From assembly GCF_029872155.1 (NCBI RefSeq), contig NZ_JARXLA010000003.1:372001-436000 (forward strand): a stretch of 64,000 bases of DNA. The letters are read 5' to 3'. The DNA is from Hyphomicrobium sp. D-2. GTDB lineage: Bacteria; Pseudomonadota; Alphaproteobacteria; Rhizobiales; Hyphomicrobiaceae. Positions within the stretch are counted from its first letter, which is position 1. The number at the start of each line of letters is the position of its first letter. Below the pieces are notes generated by a model. That model was given only the letters and a program-made list of their open reading frames with translations, had not been told where the DNA came from and searched no databases. Shown here piece by piece: positions 47,041-57,059 of the stretch. The position numbers and the translations under genes are program-made.

Positions 47041-47162
47041 CACGCCACCCATTGAGCTCATCACTCGTGGCACCCGAGAGCGCGGGGCAAGGCAGTGTTT
47101 CGCGAATCAGCAGTAAGATAAGACCTTGCCGCCCAGCCGGAGGACGGTCACGGGACGGAGAG

Positions 47163-47711
47163 ATGAGCAAGTATCACATCGCGCTGACGGACGATGAGCG
47201 TGCTGCCCTGAGGCGGATCGATCTTCGCCTGGTTCACGCAAACAATGATGAGAGGCAAGCTGCCTTCGATGGCAATGACGAGCCGATCCTCGCGCTGGTC
47301 AAATCCTTGAGCGATCGCGATGCCGTTCCGGAGGTGCGCCTCCGCTATTGGAACAATCCAGAGTACCACAACGGACGCATCAAGGCGTCGCACAAAGGGT
47401 TGTTCGAGCGGAACAGCTGTCGTGGATCGGACATCTATACGCATCCAAGCTTCATCAAGTACCTGCGCTATTTCCTGTTCGGCGCGGAGCTTTCCGGCCC
47501 CGTGATTGCGGCCTTCGAGGAGAAGGTCGGCGACCCCCAATGGGTGTCGTCGAGTGATGTTGTGCCGATTGGCAAGGCTGCGCGCCAACTCGCGCGTCAG
47601 CACAGCCTTGATCACGATGCGCCGGAGGAGTTTTTCAAGCTCTGCCTCGACATGGGCCTAGGGCTGAGCAGGGCTCAAAGCGTCCGGCGCTCGGTCTCCC
47701 ATATCCGCTGA
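47163..47711 (+). CDS. Hypothetical protein, first gene of a HEPN-type pair
   Basis: 182 residues from ATG at 47163, preceded by ACGGAG. Mostly soluble and charged (LTDDERAALRRIDLRLVHAN, GRIKASHKGLFERNS, YLRYFLFGAELSGPVIAAF). No family recognised. Only 15 bases separate it from the next gene on the same strand, a HEPN-like protein, so they probably work together. The pair opens the island of nuclease and NTPase genes that extends to 59.7 kb. Confidence 0.6.
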   Translation: MSKYHIALTDDERAALRRIDLRLVHANNDERQAAFDGNDEPILALVKSLSDRDAVPEVRLRYWNNPEYHNGRIKASHKGLFERNSCRGSDIYTHPSFIKYLRYFLFGAELSGPVIAAFEEKVGDPQWVSSSDVVPIGKAARQLARQHSLDHDAPEEFFKLCLDMGLGLSRAQSVRRSVSHIR

Positions 47712-47726
47712 GAGCGAAGCCCAATC

Positions 47727-48314
47727 ATGAAAGAGACGTTCGAGGAAAAGCTTGCGCGCGTGGCGGGATCCATTCGGCGTATCGTAATCGACGATCCGCA
47801 CCGGCGCTACCGGGATGGGATTCTTTATTGGCTGAACAAGGCGGACGCGCTGCATGACGCCGCTATGGTTCTGGGAGGAGATCCTTTCGGCCATCATTTC
47901 GAGGCGTTCGCTCTGCTGGCCGGCTTCTCGCTAGAAGCATTGATCAAAGGCACGCTGACCGGCCTCGGTGAGAAGGTTCCCTTCACCCACGACCTGGTGA
48001 CCTTGTTTGAAAGGGCAGGTCTCGAGCTATCGGACGACGATCGCGTCGTATTGAAGGCCCTAACCGTCTATACGACGTGGCATTCTCGATATCCGGCCGC
48101 AAAGGACGCAAAGGGAATGATCGAGGGCATGGAGGTGTTGAGGTCTCAATATCCTTCATCCGGGAACCTCCAGACGATCGCCGAGACGGCAAACGCATCC
48201 CCCGCCAGTCTGAACACTGCAAGCTACGAACGGCTCTACGGATTTTGCCGCCAACGGTTCTTTGATGTGCAGTCGTCGGTACATGAAAGCGTGCATTACT
48301 CGTATGAGTCCTGA
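47727..48314 (+). CDS. HEPN-like domain protein
   Basis: 195 residues, nearly all helical. FEAFALLAGFSLEALIKGTL, FTHDLVTLFERAGLELSDDD and TWHSRYPAAKDA match the conserved core of HEPN proteins (helix with AxxLxGxxLExxLK, then THDLxxLxxxAG, then RYP). A canonical RNase motif (Arg-x4-6-His) is not evident, so it may be a non-catalytic HEPN protein. HEPN proteins act in toxin-antitoxin, RNA-cleavage and abortive-infection systems, which fits the position beside a nuclease-NTPase operon. Partner is probably the preceding gene. Confidence 0.6.
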   Translation: MKETFEEKLARVAGSIRRIVIDDPHRRYRDGILYWLNKADALHDAAMVLGGDPFGHHFEAFALLAGFSLEALIKGTLTGLGEKVPFTHDLVTLFERAGLELSDDDRVVLKALTVYTTWHSRYPAAKDAKGMIEGMEVLRSQYPSSGNLQTIAETANASPASLNTASYERLYGFCRQRFFDVQSSVHESVHYSYES

Positions 48315-48466
48315 TTGAGCAGCCGCGTCCTCCGCTCAGCTAGCGCCTGGGCCGCCTCCGCGGGCTAAAGTTCGCGTCGTAGGCAGCCGTGGACGGGCTT
48401 CCTGCTTCGATGTGTTGTACGCTCTCGAAGCCCTGCAGAAGAGGTAGGCGCAATGCGCAATCGAGA

Positions 48467-51400
48467 ATGACATTGTCTAAGCATGAGATAAAAACGTCCG
48501 CCATCACGCGAGCCGGTTTTGAGTATCAGGATCTCATCGGCATTCAGCTACTCATCGCGTTCTACCGCGACCCCAAGCTATATGTTTGGATCAAGCTCGA
48601 GGCTGACGACGTAGAGGTTCGTGCGCTAGACGATATCCTCGCATCTCGTCCTGACGGCACCCTTGACGTCACGCAGGTCAAGTTCACGGTCGATCCTGAG
48701 CGATACTTCCTCGATTGGGATTGGCTGCTCGAAAAGAAGCCCAAGGGCACATCGATGCTCGCAAAATGGGCCAACTCGGTTCTGACTCTGGCTCGCGACG
48801 GGAAAATCCATTCCGCCAAGCTTCGCACAAACCGAATGCCCTCGCCCGAGTTCGCTAAAGCTCTTCAGGGATACGCGGTCCACTACGATCTGCTAGCAGA
48901 CGACATCAAACTTAAGCTGAATGGCGATATTGGCAGCGAGGCGGATGCCCGCCAATTCCTGTCAATCTGGCAGTTCCATCACTCAGAGCCCATGCTGAGT
49001 GATCTGGAGTATCAGCTTATGAGCAGCCTAGTGCCCTCAGACGCCGATCCATCGAAATGGCTGCTCCTACGCGACAGGGCGAGGCGATGGGCGATCAACA
49101 AAAACCAGCCTGCGCCAGATGGCCGGATTCAGCATGGGCACCTCACTCAGATCATCACCAAAAGCAAGCTGCAGCCGATGCCGCAGCAGTTTCGCGTGCC
49201 CGATGGGTATCGCGTTCCACGGCAGGATTTTCATGCCGGGCTGATGAAGGACATCTCCGAGCAAGCCAAAAACTTGCTCGTGCTGTGGGGCTCGCCCGGG
49301 CGTGGCAAGAGTACGTACCTGAGTTACCTAATCGAGCAGCTTCGCGCTGCGGATGTGTCAGTGATACGACATCACTACTTCTTGTCCCTCGAAGACCCGA
49401 CCATGGACCGCGTCTCCTTTGCCGACATCGCGTCGTCGCTGATGAACCAGATCGCGATTCACTACCCTGATGGCGTCGCCCACGGCGGCGGCAACGAGCC
49501 CGACGACGAGATCAACCGTCTTCGCTTCTGGATCGAGAAGTGTGCCACCTACTACTAGGAAGAGAAGAACAAGCCCTTTGTCATCGTTATCGATGGACTC
49601 GATCACGTATTCCGGGAAAAAGGCGACACTTCTCAACTCAGCCAGCTTTTCAACCATCTACTGCCGGTGCCGGAAAATGTGATTCTGCTCGTTGGCACAC
49701 AGCGCGTCCCCGACGCGCAGCTGCCTAACAAACTCTTGTCGTACGCCAAGGCGGATGACTGGCGAGAGATACCGTCGATGGACGAGGGAGCAATCCTCGC
49801 CTGGCTGACCAAACAGAAAGAGCTAGGTCGGCTTAGGGTGCCTGCTCCCCCACATGGAGAAACTGAAGCAACGCAGCTCGGCGACATCGCCCACGCGTTT
49901 TTCGATATCAGCCACGGCAACCCGCTCCATCTCATCTACTCCTTCGAGATGCTGGTTTTGACGGGCGACGAGATCCGGGCGGAGGATGTCGAACTCCTCC
50001 CACAATGTCCTGATGGAGACATCCGCGAATATTATAGGACACTTTGGGCAAAGCTTTCCCCCGGTGCGAAAGAAGTCCTGCATTTGATTGCGGGCTGCGA
50101 GTTTCACTGGCCGGCGGAAGGTCTCCGGTCGTGCGCGGGGCCGACAGACGAGGTCGAGCACATGCTCGAGCATCATCGATCTGGAGTTATGCCGTTTCAT
50201 GGAAGCATCCTCGCTTACGCACGCGAGCGCAGCGACCATGGCAATACAGTGCGAGCGTTACTGCCTCGGGTTGAGAAGTGGCTGTCGGAAGAGGCGCCTC
50301 CGTTGCCGAGATGGGGATGGCTGTGGCTCACCCAGTCGAGAGGTGGTGATAGCGAGAACCTAGTGAGCCAACCTACTCGGCGGTGGGCAATCGAATCCAT
50401 CATCGCAGGATGGCCGATCGATCAGATGGTGACCGTTCTATCTGAGGCTGAGATAGTCGCATTCGATCGGATGGATCTCGCGCGAGCATCGGAACTGCGT
50501 CATCTGAAGACCCGGCTGCTGAACGGCCCAACCTTCCAAATGGGCAAGTTCATGGAGCTGGAGACCGCGACGCTCATTGACGCAAGGAATCGGGATCGTC
50601 TTCACCTGATGATCTACGGTCTTGCCAGCCTGCCTGAGCAGGACATTGTTGCTCTCGCGCGAGCGGCATCTCGCATCGCGCCTGAGCTTGTTGCTGAATG
50701 CGCCGAGGAGTTACGCAATCGCCTTAACCTGTGGATCGGTTTACGACATCGGCCGCGCAAGGACTTCGAGACGCTCACGCGTTATTTCATCGAGGTGCAA
50801 GCAATCGGCGGGCCGGTCGATATTGATACGCTGATCCGTTTTATTCGACAGTTCGAAGAGCGGGAAGAGTTGTTCGATTGGCTCATCGAAAGCTTGTCGC
50901 GCGAGCGGCGATACGAGTCCCTGGTGAGCGGCGAGAGGGTTCTTCGCGGTCCAGAGGACACCGAATGGCGGCAGCGCGTGCTCGATGCGATCATCCGCTG
51001 TGCGTGGTCTGAGCAGGCCGACGCAGGAAGCATAAATCGCGCAGCGGACTGCGAGACCAGCGCATTCGCAGCGTGCTGGCTGCGCTATCACAAGCTCTCG
51101 CCTGTACCACCAGTACCAAGCTTCATTTTCCCGCCCGGCATAGTCAAAGAATACTATGAGTACGGCACAAACCATCAACTAGTATCCCTTTTTCGCGCGC
51201 TATTCTTCAACGCCCTCGAGAGAAAGCTTGATGGCTCAAGTCTGGACATCTCTGACTGGCTGAACTCGAACGCTGCGGCCGCTCCATGGCTTTGCAATGC
51301 ATTTGAAATGCTGAAGAGCGGGGCAGAGACCGTGGCTTCTGGCGCCATGGAGCTGTCGTTTCCTGCAGTCTACCGAATTGCTGAATCAGTGCCGCAGGTT

Positions 51401-52855
51401 GAGACTGGCCGCCCGACTGAGGCGGTAGCTGTACAGCAGATTGCCTTTAGGCGTGCCTTGCTCGACATTGCTATCGACATTCACTTTTTAAAGTCGCCTG
51501 TCGGCAGGCAGCCACTTCTCATTGATCAAGTCCTGGAGGAAGTGCGGCGCTCGAGGCATTGGGTCGAGGAGTTCTGGCTTGCGACGCAAATCGAGCACCA
51601 GTACGTGCTCACATCTGCCGATACCGCCGCGGCGTCTCTTCAGCGGGAAAAGGATCAGCTCGCTGGCGAGGTGACAGAATTCTATCCTCGCGCCGACAAA
51701 TGGGTAGAATTGGCGCAATTCGCTCAACTGTACAATTTGCCCGCGACTGAGATTCTGCGTCGCGCGGCTGACTGCCTGCTCGGGCACGGTTGGCGCAAGG
51801 ATCTTTGGTTGAGCGACGTGCTTGAGGCTCTTGCTGAAGCACATAGAGAGGGCGCGATTGACTCTGTGCCGGCCCTCCGACGTTTGACACCGATCATCGA
51901 GCAAATAACGACCTTCACCGACGGAGATGAGACAGATCATGTGCGATCTGAGTTGATCGACGCCGTCAAGGCGGTGAAACCAGATTGGCTTCCGAGCTTC
52001 AACGCTCACTACGCGGAGACCGAACAATATCGATACGCCGACGAGGCATTGGAGGCCCACCTCGAGGTATGTCGCCTTGATGAAGAAGCCGCAGCGGCGC
52101 TGGCCGGAACGCTTCTCGAGGCACGAAACTTGACCTCCCTCACCCGGCCCACTGAATCTGGTGACAACCGAGCGGCCCAAGCCGTGCTGGATAGGCAGCT
52201 CCGGTTCTTGGGCGGAAAGCCCAGTCCGGTGCACAGAGAGCGAGGCTCGACCGATACGCCAGAAGTAGTGATAGCGAACACCGTTGATGTCACCTCGTTT
52301 GGCCCAGCAGAATTTGCGAAGTTGCATCGAGCGATCCAAGTGCATCCTCAAGGCTACGCGATGCGATATTTGGCCAAGGAGTGGCTCGCTCATTGGAAGA
52401 ACGAAGGAGAGGGAATTGAGGCTCTCGGCTCGCTGCAGACATTCCTGGAGCAGGAAGAGAACCCGTACTACGCCGAAGATGCATTGGACTACGCGTTCCA
52501 GGCCAGCCTGGAACTCCAAGGCAAGACCGCCGCTTACTATTGGCTGGTGCAGGCTCACATCCATCGTCACGGATGGATCAACTGGGCGTCCAAAAAAGAA
52601 GCTTACGCGAGGCTAGACCTCGCATTGAAGCACTACCCACATAAGTGCGTAGACTTCATACGAGACACGTCCCGTCCATCGCGAAATTGGCAGAAGCGCA
52701 AGCACAGCTTCACGCTCGGCCAGGAACGCCTCATCCACTTCCTGCTTCAATGCGGTCAACTCCAGTTGGCGGCCTCCATACTTCGCAGCTATGTCGAGCT
52801 GGCGGTCGAAGAACTCTCGGATCAGCCCATACCCGATTGCCCATGGCTGACGTGA
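48467..52855 (+). pseudogene. Cap4-like nuclease-STAND NTPase, one in-frame amber stop
   Basis: A continuous frame of 1,462 codons except for TAG at codon 364 (49556-49558). The N-terminus resembles the Cap4/DUF4297 dsDNA-nuclease fold: RAGFEYQDLIGIQLL (15-29), acidic KLEADD (43-48), DD (55-56) and TQVKF (69-73) as the catalytic D/E...Q-x-K. A STAND NTPase follows: Walker A GSPGRGKST (275-283) and, just after the stop, Walker B FVIVIDGLDHV (371-381), then VGTQRV. Residues about 480-1460 are helical repeats, as in sensor regions. This is the layout of Avs-type antiviral proteins. The start ATG is chosen because it directly precedes the conserved part. If the stop is real the ATPase is split; if readthrough or an error, the gene is intact. 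Confidence 0.8.
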
Positions 52856-54306
52856 CCTCCACCGCATCACTGAGAATGCTTATAGGTCGGCTGGCCTGGC
52901 CTGTGCGCTTTGTTCGATGGCGCGCTGCCCGAGAGTATGCTTCGATCCTCAGCTGTCCAAAGCTTGGCGCCGACGCGGCAAACATTTTCCTCGAATGGCT
53001 GGGAGCTCGGAAACTCGAAAGCGAGATCGTCACTGGCCTGTCAGTTTTGATTTGCGCTGACCCGGTCGCCCGGCCACCTGCCATCGGTGTTATAGAGCGA
53101 ATAGGCCGACCATCCATATTGAGTGACGCACTGTTGTCGCTCCTTTATGGGCCGGAGCATGCGACGGAACCCTGGCGAACGGGTAACTCCGGAAGCTCTC
53201 CGATCCAGTTTGTTGCTGAACCCTATTTCGGGAAGCACAATACTGCCTGCGTCCCCCCCATCCTGAAGGTGCGCCTTGAAAAACTAGAGCAGATAAGCGG
53301 AGGCATTCCTCTCGCGCAACAGTGGAGCTACGAGTGGCAACAACTTGTCGATAGGTACGACGCCCCACGCTCATCGTACCCATATTACTTCGTGGACTTC
53401 AGTGAGCACCAATCCGGCATCGACGGTCAATTCAGCCAGCGTCAGTGCGACTTCTTACGCTCTGCTTATCTTCGAACGCTTTCTTACGCGGTGGATGTTA
53501 GACGGATGCCAATGGACATCGCGCTTGACAGCGCTCTCCTTACCTTGCCGCTCAATCCCGGGCTTGCTCGGATCGACCCGATTTCCAGACCGACCGCGTT
53601 AGGCGACCGGCCCGAGAAGCTCTTCCAGATGGAAGGGGCGTCCGAGCAATTGGTCCAAGACCTCATGTCTCAAAATGCTCACACCATCGGGATGCAACCC
53701 ATCTCGCTGACTGTACCAGTCGATGCAGGAGTAAATTCGCACGCGGAGATTCGAATTCGTGCGCTGCTGGCAAGCGACGACTTTCAACCCGACAGTGCAC
53801 CAGATGCTGTATTTGAGGGAGACTTGGACTGGAAGTTCCAGGATGGGATGAGCTTCGCCGGTGTCTTGCCCCAGCTTCACGAGGAGGAGCAGGTCATTCG
53901 CGGGCAGTCAGGCCATGCCATTCCGCTGGCCGTCAGGCTGTACCCGCGGAGTTACGGCTTCTGGATGCTGGACTACTTCCACGTTGGCATCAGTGCGCCA
54001 TCTTCATTGCTGCTCGAAAGCGACGTCGCCGTTAGCTGCCTCGCAGATAGGATCGGATTCCTTGCTAACGAGATCGAGGTTGGAAACTGGAAAGTTTGGC
54101 ATGATCATTGGTCTCCCAGGTATATTCGCCCGGACGGCAATACTCGCTGCGGTACGATTACAGAGGCTAGTTCAGACGCACTGAAGGCACGCATTTCTCG
54201 GCGCGGGCGTAGGTTAGCTTGGGTCGTCGAAACACGTGAATGGAAGCAGGAATCCGACCACGGCCCTTATAGGCTGCACAGGCGAATGCACTTCTTCAAA
54301 GCATGA
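52843..54306 (+). CDS. Unknown partner of the STAND NTPase, coupled start
   Basis: 487 residues from ATG at 52843, overlapping the STAND stop by 13 bases (ATGGCTGACGTGA). The N-terminus (LRMLIGRLAWPVRFVRWRAA then REYASILSCPK) looks like HEAT-type repeats seen at the C-terminal side of very large STAND proteins. The rest contains SYPYYFVDFSEHQSGIDG and EEEQVIRGQSGHAIPLAVRL and no recognised catalytic motif. Two readings are possible: a separate, translationally coupled subunit, or the far C-terminus of one ~1,950-residue protein split by a frameshift near 52843. The canonical stop/start overlap favours the first. No family assigned. Confidence 0.7.
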   Translation: MADVTSTASLRMLIGRLAWPVRFVRWRAAREYASILSCPKLGADAANIFLEWLGARKLESEIVTGLSVLICADPVARPPAIGVIERIGRPSILSDALLSLLYGPEHATEPWRTGNSGSSPIQFVAEPYFGKHNTACVPPILKVRLEKLEQISGGIPLAQQWSYEWQQLVDRYDAPRSSYPYYFVDFSEHQSGIDGQFSQRQCDFLRSAYLRTLSYAVDVRRMPMDIALDSALLTLPLNPGLARIDPISRPTALGDRPEKLFQMEGASEQLVQDLMSQNAHTIGMQPISLTVPVDAGVNSHAEIRIRALLASDDFQPDSAPDAVFEGDLDWKFQDGMSFAGVLPQLHEEEQVIRGQSGHAIPLAVRLYPRSYGFWMLDYFHVGISAPSSLLLESDVAVSCLADRIGFLANEIEVGNWKVWHDHWSPRYIRPDGNTRCGTITEASSDALKARISRRGRRLAWVVETREWKQESDHGPYRLHRRMHFFKA

Positions 54307-54389
54307 AGTTCTGATGCAAGCGACAGAGGGTGAAGACTGGGCGCCAGCCATCTTGGTTTATTGAATAGTAGCTTGCAGCGTTCCGAAGC

Positions 54390-55238
54390 ATGTCTGACAA
54401 ATCATACTCTGCCCTCGATCGCGAAATCATAACCCTCGCCGCTGTGTGGGACTTGATCGGCTCGCTGGTGCACTATGGCCACTTCATGAAGGGTCATAGG
54501 ACTGATGGCGCTGTCCTAATGTTTCAGACACGGGAGGCGAGCAAGCTCTTTGTCATTATACTGGCTGACTTCCTATCGCTTCCCCGCGATGGGGTGTTCG
54601 GTTTGACTAGGCCGAGGTCAGAAGGCAGCCTCGGCAAGACTTACCTCGGCCACCTCGAAAGCGTTGTTGGCGACCCGCAGTTCAACGGCGATGTTGGGTT
54701 GCTCGCATCGTCGGTGAAAGCCTTTGCGGGATGGCTGGATGGCTATACCGTTGTTGAAAAGGTTTGGCTTCCCTCAATTGAACGCGACGGGACGGTGCGC
54801 GTGCAGCGCATGGCCTACCTCAAGATTTGTGGGACAATCTCCAAGCACGGGTTCACCCGGCTTGGAGATGTCGTCAGGCAGGTACGGAAAATCCTCGCCG
54901 ACAACGGAACAGAAATCAACGAAGGGCAGAGCTATCTTGTGATCCCTGAGTTCCAGGAATGGTTCCGGGACAACATCTTCATCGCGTCATCGACTGTCGT
55001 CGCTTGGCACCTCAACGAGATCCGATGGGGTATCTACCAATACCTCTTGTCGGAGTTCCGACGTGCCTACACCCCAACCGAAGTCTCCGAGGGCATGCAG
55101 ATGTACCGATACGACGTGCCAAAGGCAGTCACTGATCCTCTTGTCCGAACGATGTACTGGGATCTCATGAATAACGTCCGCGGCCAGCCCTACTTCCCAC
55201 GGTTCACGGTCGATCCATACATCAGGGACCTATACTAA
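54390..55238 (+). CDS. Unknown protein downstream of the STAND operon
   Basis: 282 residues, soluble, no signal or membrane helix. Helical N-terminal half (REIITLAAVWDLIGSLVHYG, MFQTREASKLFVIILADFL) and a C-terminal part with WFRDNIFIASSTVVAWHLNE and a conserved-looking RAYTPTEVSEGMQMYRYD. No family recognised. It begins 83 bases after the partner gene on the same strand with no hairpin between, so it may be the third gene of the same operon. Role unknown; position suggests defence. Confidence 0.6.
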   Translation: MSDKSYSALDREIITLAAVWDLIGSLVHYGHFMKGHRTDGAVLMFQTREASKLFVIILADFLSLPRDGVFGLTRPRSEGSLGKTYLGHLESVVGDPQFNGDVGLLASSVKAFAGWLDGYTVVEKVWLPSIERDGTVRVQRMAYLKICGTISKHGFTRLGDVVRQVRKILADNGTEINEGQSYLVIPEFQEWFRDNIFIASSTVVAWHLNEIRWGIYQYLLSEFRRAYTPTEVSEGMQMYRYDVPKAVTDPLVRTMYWDLMNNVRGQPYFPRFTVDPYIRDLY

Positions 55239-55454
55239 ATTATCAAACATCAAGAGCTGCCTTAACTGTTGCAATGCGAGCAAACGGTCTAAGCAATCGT
55301 GCACTCGGAGGTGTCTGCGCACTCGCCCGGCGCTAAGGCCAGGAGCTAACGGAGACACCGCTTAGCCGTGCGCGGCGCAATACTGCCCCTCGCTGGGTAC
55401 GTGTACGGGCGTTATCATCATCCCCCACCGACAACGCTTCCCGGGGCCCCTTTC

Positions 55455-56650
55455 ATGCCTCTCTGTATCCTTTGCTCTTCGCCCTTACCTGCGGACACCA
55501 CGCCCGAACACGTCTGGCTAGCTTCGCTCGGCGGTCGCAAGACGACCCGTCAGGCCCTATGCAGCACGTGCAATGGCAGCATGGGGAGTGGCCCTGACAA
55601 GGCGCTTGCCGACAGCGTCGCTTTCATACGCAATCTTCTCAATCTCGGGTCAGGGAGGGGTGATCCGCCCCCGCCATCAAAGGGCTTCGCCACGGCGACG
55701 ATCGCATTGCTTTGAAGCCCGGTGGCATTCCGGTTATCGACGGCGGCCGTCCGTTTGTAATTACCTGGTTGCCCGATGGGAATCCGAGCGTGGAACTGCG
55801 CGTGACCTCTACGGAGCAGCTTCGAAAAATCCTACCGGATCTCGCTCGAGCGCTCCGCATGCCACTCGCCGACGTCAAGGCAACCCTAAGCTCCGGACAG
55901 GTTCGCCACGTCTCACAGAGGATCGGCACACAGCGCTACCGAATCTCCCTTGGCGGCCCGGAGGCCATGCGCTCCATGCTCAAGACATGCCTCACCCTCT
56001 GGGCCGCCCGCCACGGTACAGACGAACTGCAGAGGCCGGTCTATGATGATGCGCGTCGGTTCGTCCGATACGGCGGCGACGACCTCGCGCGCCCAATCTG
56101 TAAGATTGATTTCGGACCGCTTGCTGGTTCCGACGCGCTTATTCCGCGCTTCGGTCAACACTTCAATCTCGCTCTTGTCGCGAGCGATCCAGCTGGCCGG
56201 GCTGTCGGCTACTTCAGGCTCTACAACGCCTGTGCATGGCGGTTCGAGCTTTGCGCGCAAGGCGCGCCGCCGGCTTCAATCGTGACCTACGTCTCAAACC
56301 CTGGGCAGCCGAGTATTTGGGATACTGCCACGACGGATGCGCTCATTCCCGCCGTAGCCGTTCTCGAAACAATCCCGAGTCATGACTACACAGAAGTGCG
56401 CCAAGCCTTTGGCCGCATGCATGCCGACCACCATAGCCGGGCGTCCCTTACGGAGATCAACAAGATTTGCGAACAGGCTAGCACGAAGCTCGGATTTCCT
56501 CCCGACCAACTCCTGACACCCGAGCAAATCGATCGCTACCTCGCCGAGGTTTCTCACCGGATGGCCAGTTGGATGGTGGGCGTGCCGTTCGAGGAATCGC
56601 TAACGGCAGAGGAGATTGCCCGTCTGCTGGAGGAAGCCGAAGAAGAGTAA
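55455..56650 (+). pseudogene. HNH endonuclease (HNH_5 type), frameshifted
   Basis: The first frame from ATG at 55455 carries a zinc-dependent HNH-5 motif: CILCSSPLPADTTPEHVW, then a Gly-Gly-Arg loop (LGGRKTTRQ), CSTCNGSMGSG and DKALADSVAFIRNLLNLGSG, the usual order in this family. Near 55690-55700 the frame is lost; the expected continuation (DDRIALKPGGIPVIDGG) is in the next frame and continues to 56650, a C-terminal domain of about 310 residues with AEEIARLLEEAEEE at the end. One indel therefore splits an otherwise normal gene of about 398 codons. Confidence 0.75.
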
Positions 56651-57059
56651 TCCTGCACCAGCTCAAGGCAGGAACAGGTGATGAGGTGCGGCCCGCGAAT
56701 GGGCGCTCACGATCGGGAACCTCTGAGCTGCGGATGTTCCTATTGTGCTACGAAGCTCGGAAGTGGATGGGTTGAGGAAGTCCGCTCGTGTTTACGAGCG
56801 TCGGTTTGGCTCTTCAGCTCGACAGCGCTGACGTCCACTTCCAGTCCGCAATGGGAAGGTGATGGTTCGTCCGCTCGGCGACGAGGTGCGGACCAGGCTT
56901 CGCAGTCCCGTAGGTGACGCAGTAGGCGGCGGTCGCATGTCCGCAAACTCGGCAAAGCGAAGTTGGAACGGGTTTTTGATATCGCCTTTGGCAGGAAGAC
57001 AGCTCGTTCTCTGAAAGCGGGCACGCGTCTCTGTCCTCTGACATAATCCACGCGGCAGC
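56651..57059. other. Intergenic region between convergent genes
   Basis: About 409 bases between the HNH gene and the convergent helicase gene. Short frames here are Arg-rich or lack ribosome sites. No gene, repeat or clear terminator recognised. Confidence 0.4.

Noticed and set aside
46711-47116. Plus-strand ORFs over the LamG remnant
   Set aside because: They are antisense to a two-frame LamG pattern on the minus strand and show no motif of their own.
48389-48466. Upstream extension of the STAND gene
   Set aside because: Cys/Arg-rich sequence unlike the family; ATG at 48467 directly precedes the conserved domain.
51488-52570. 360-residue minus-strand ORF
   Set aside because: Lies opposite the STAND protein's helical repeats; no ribosome site or recognised motif.
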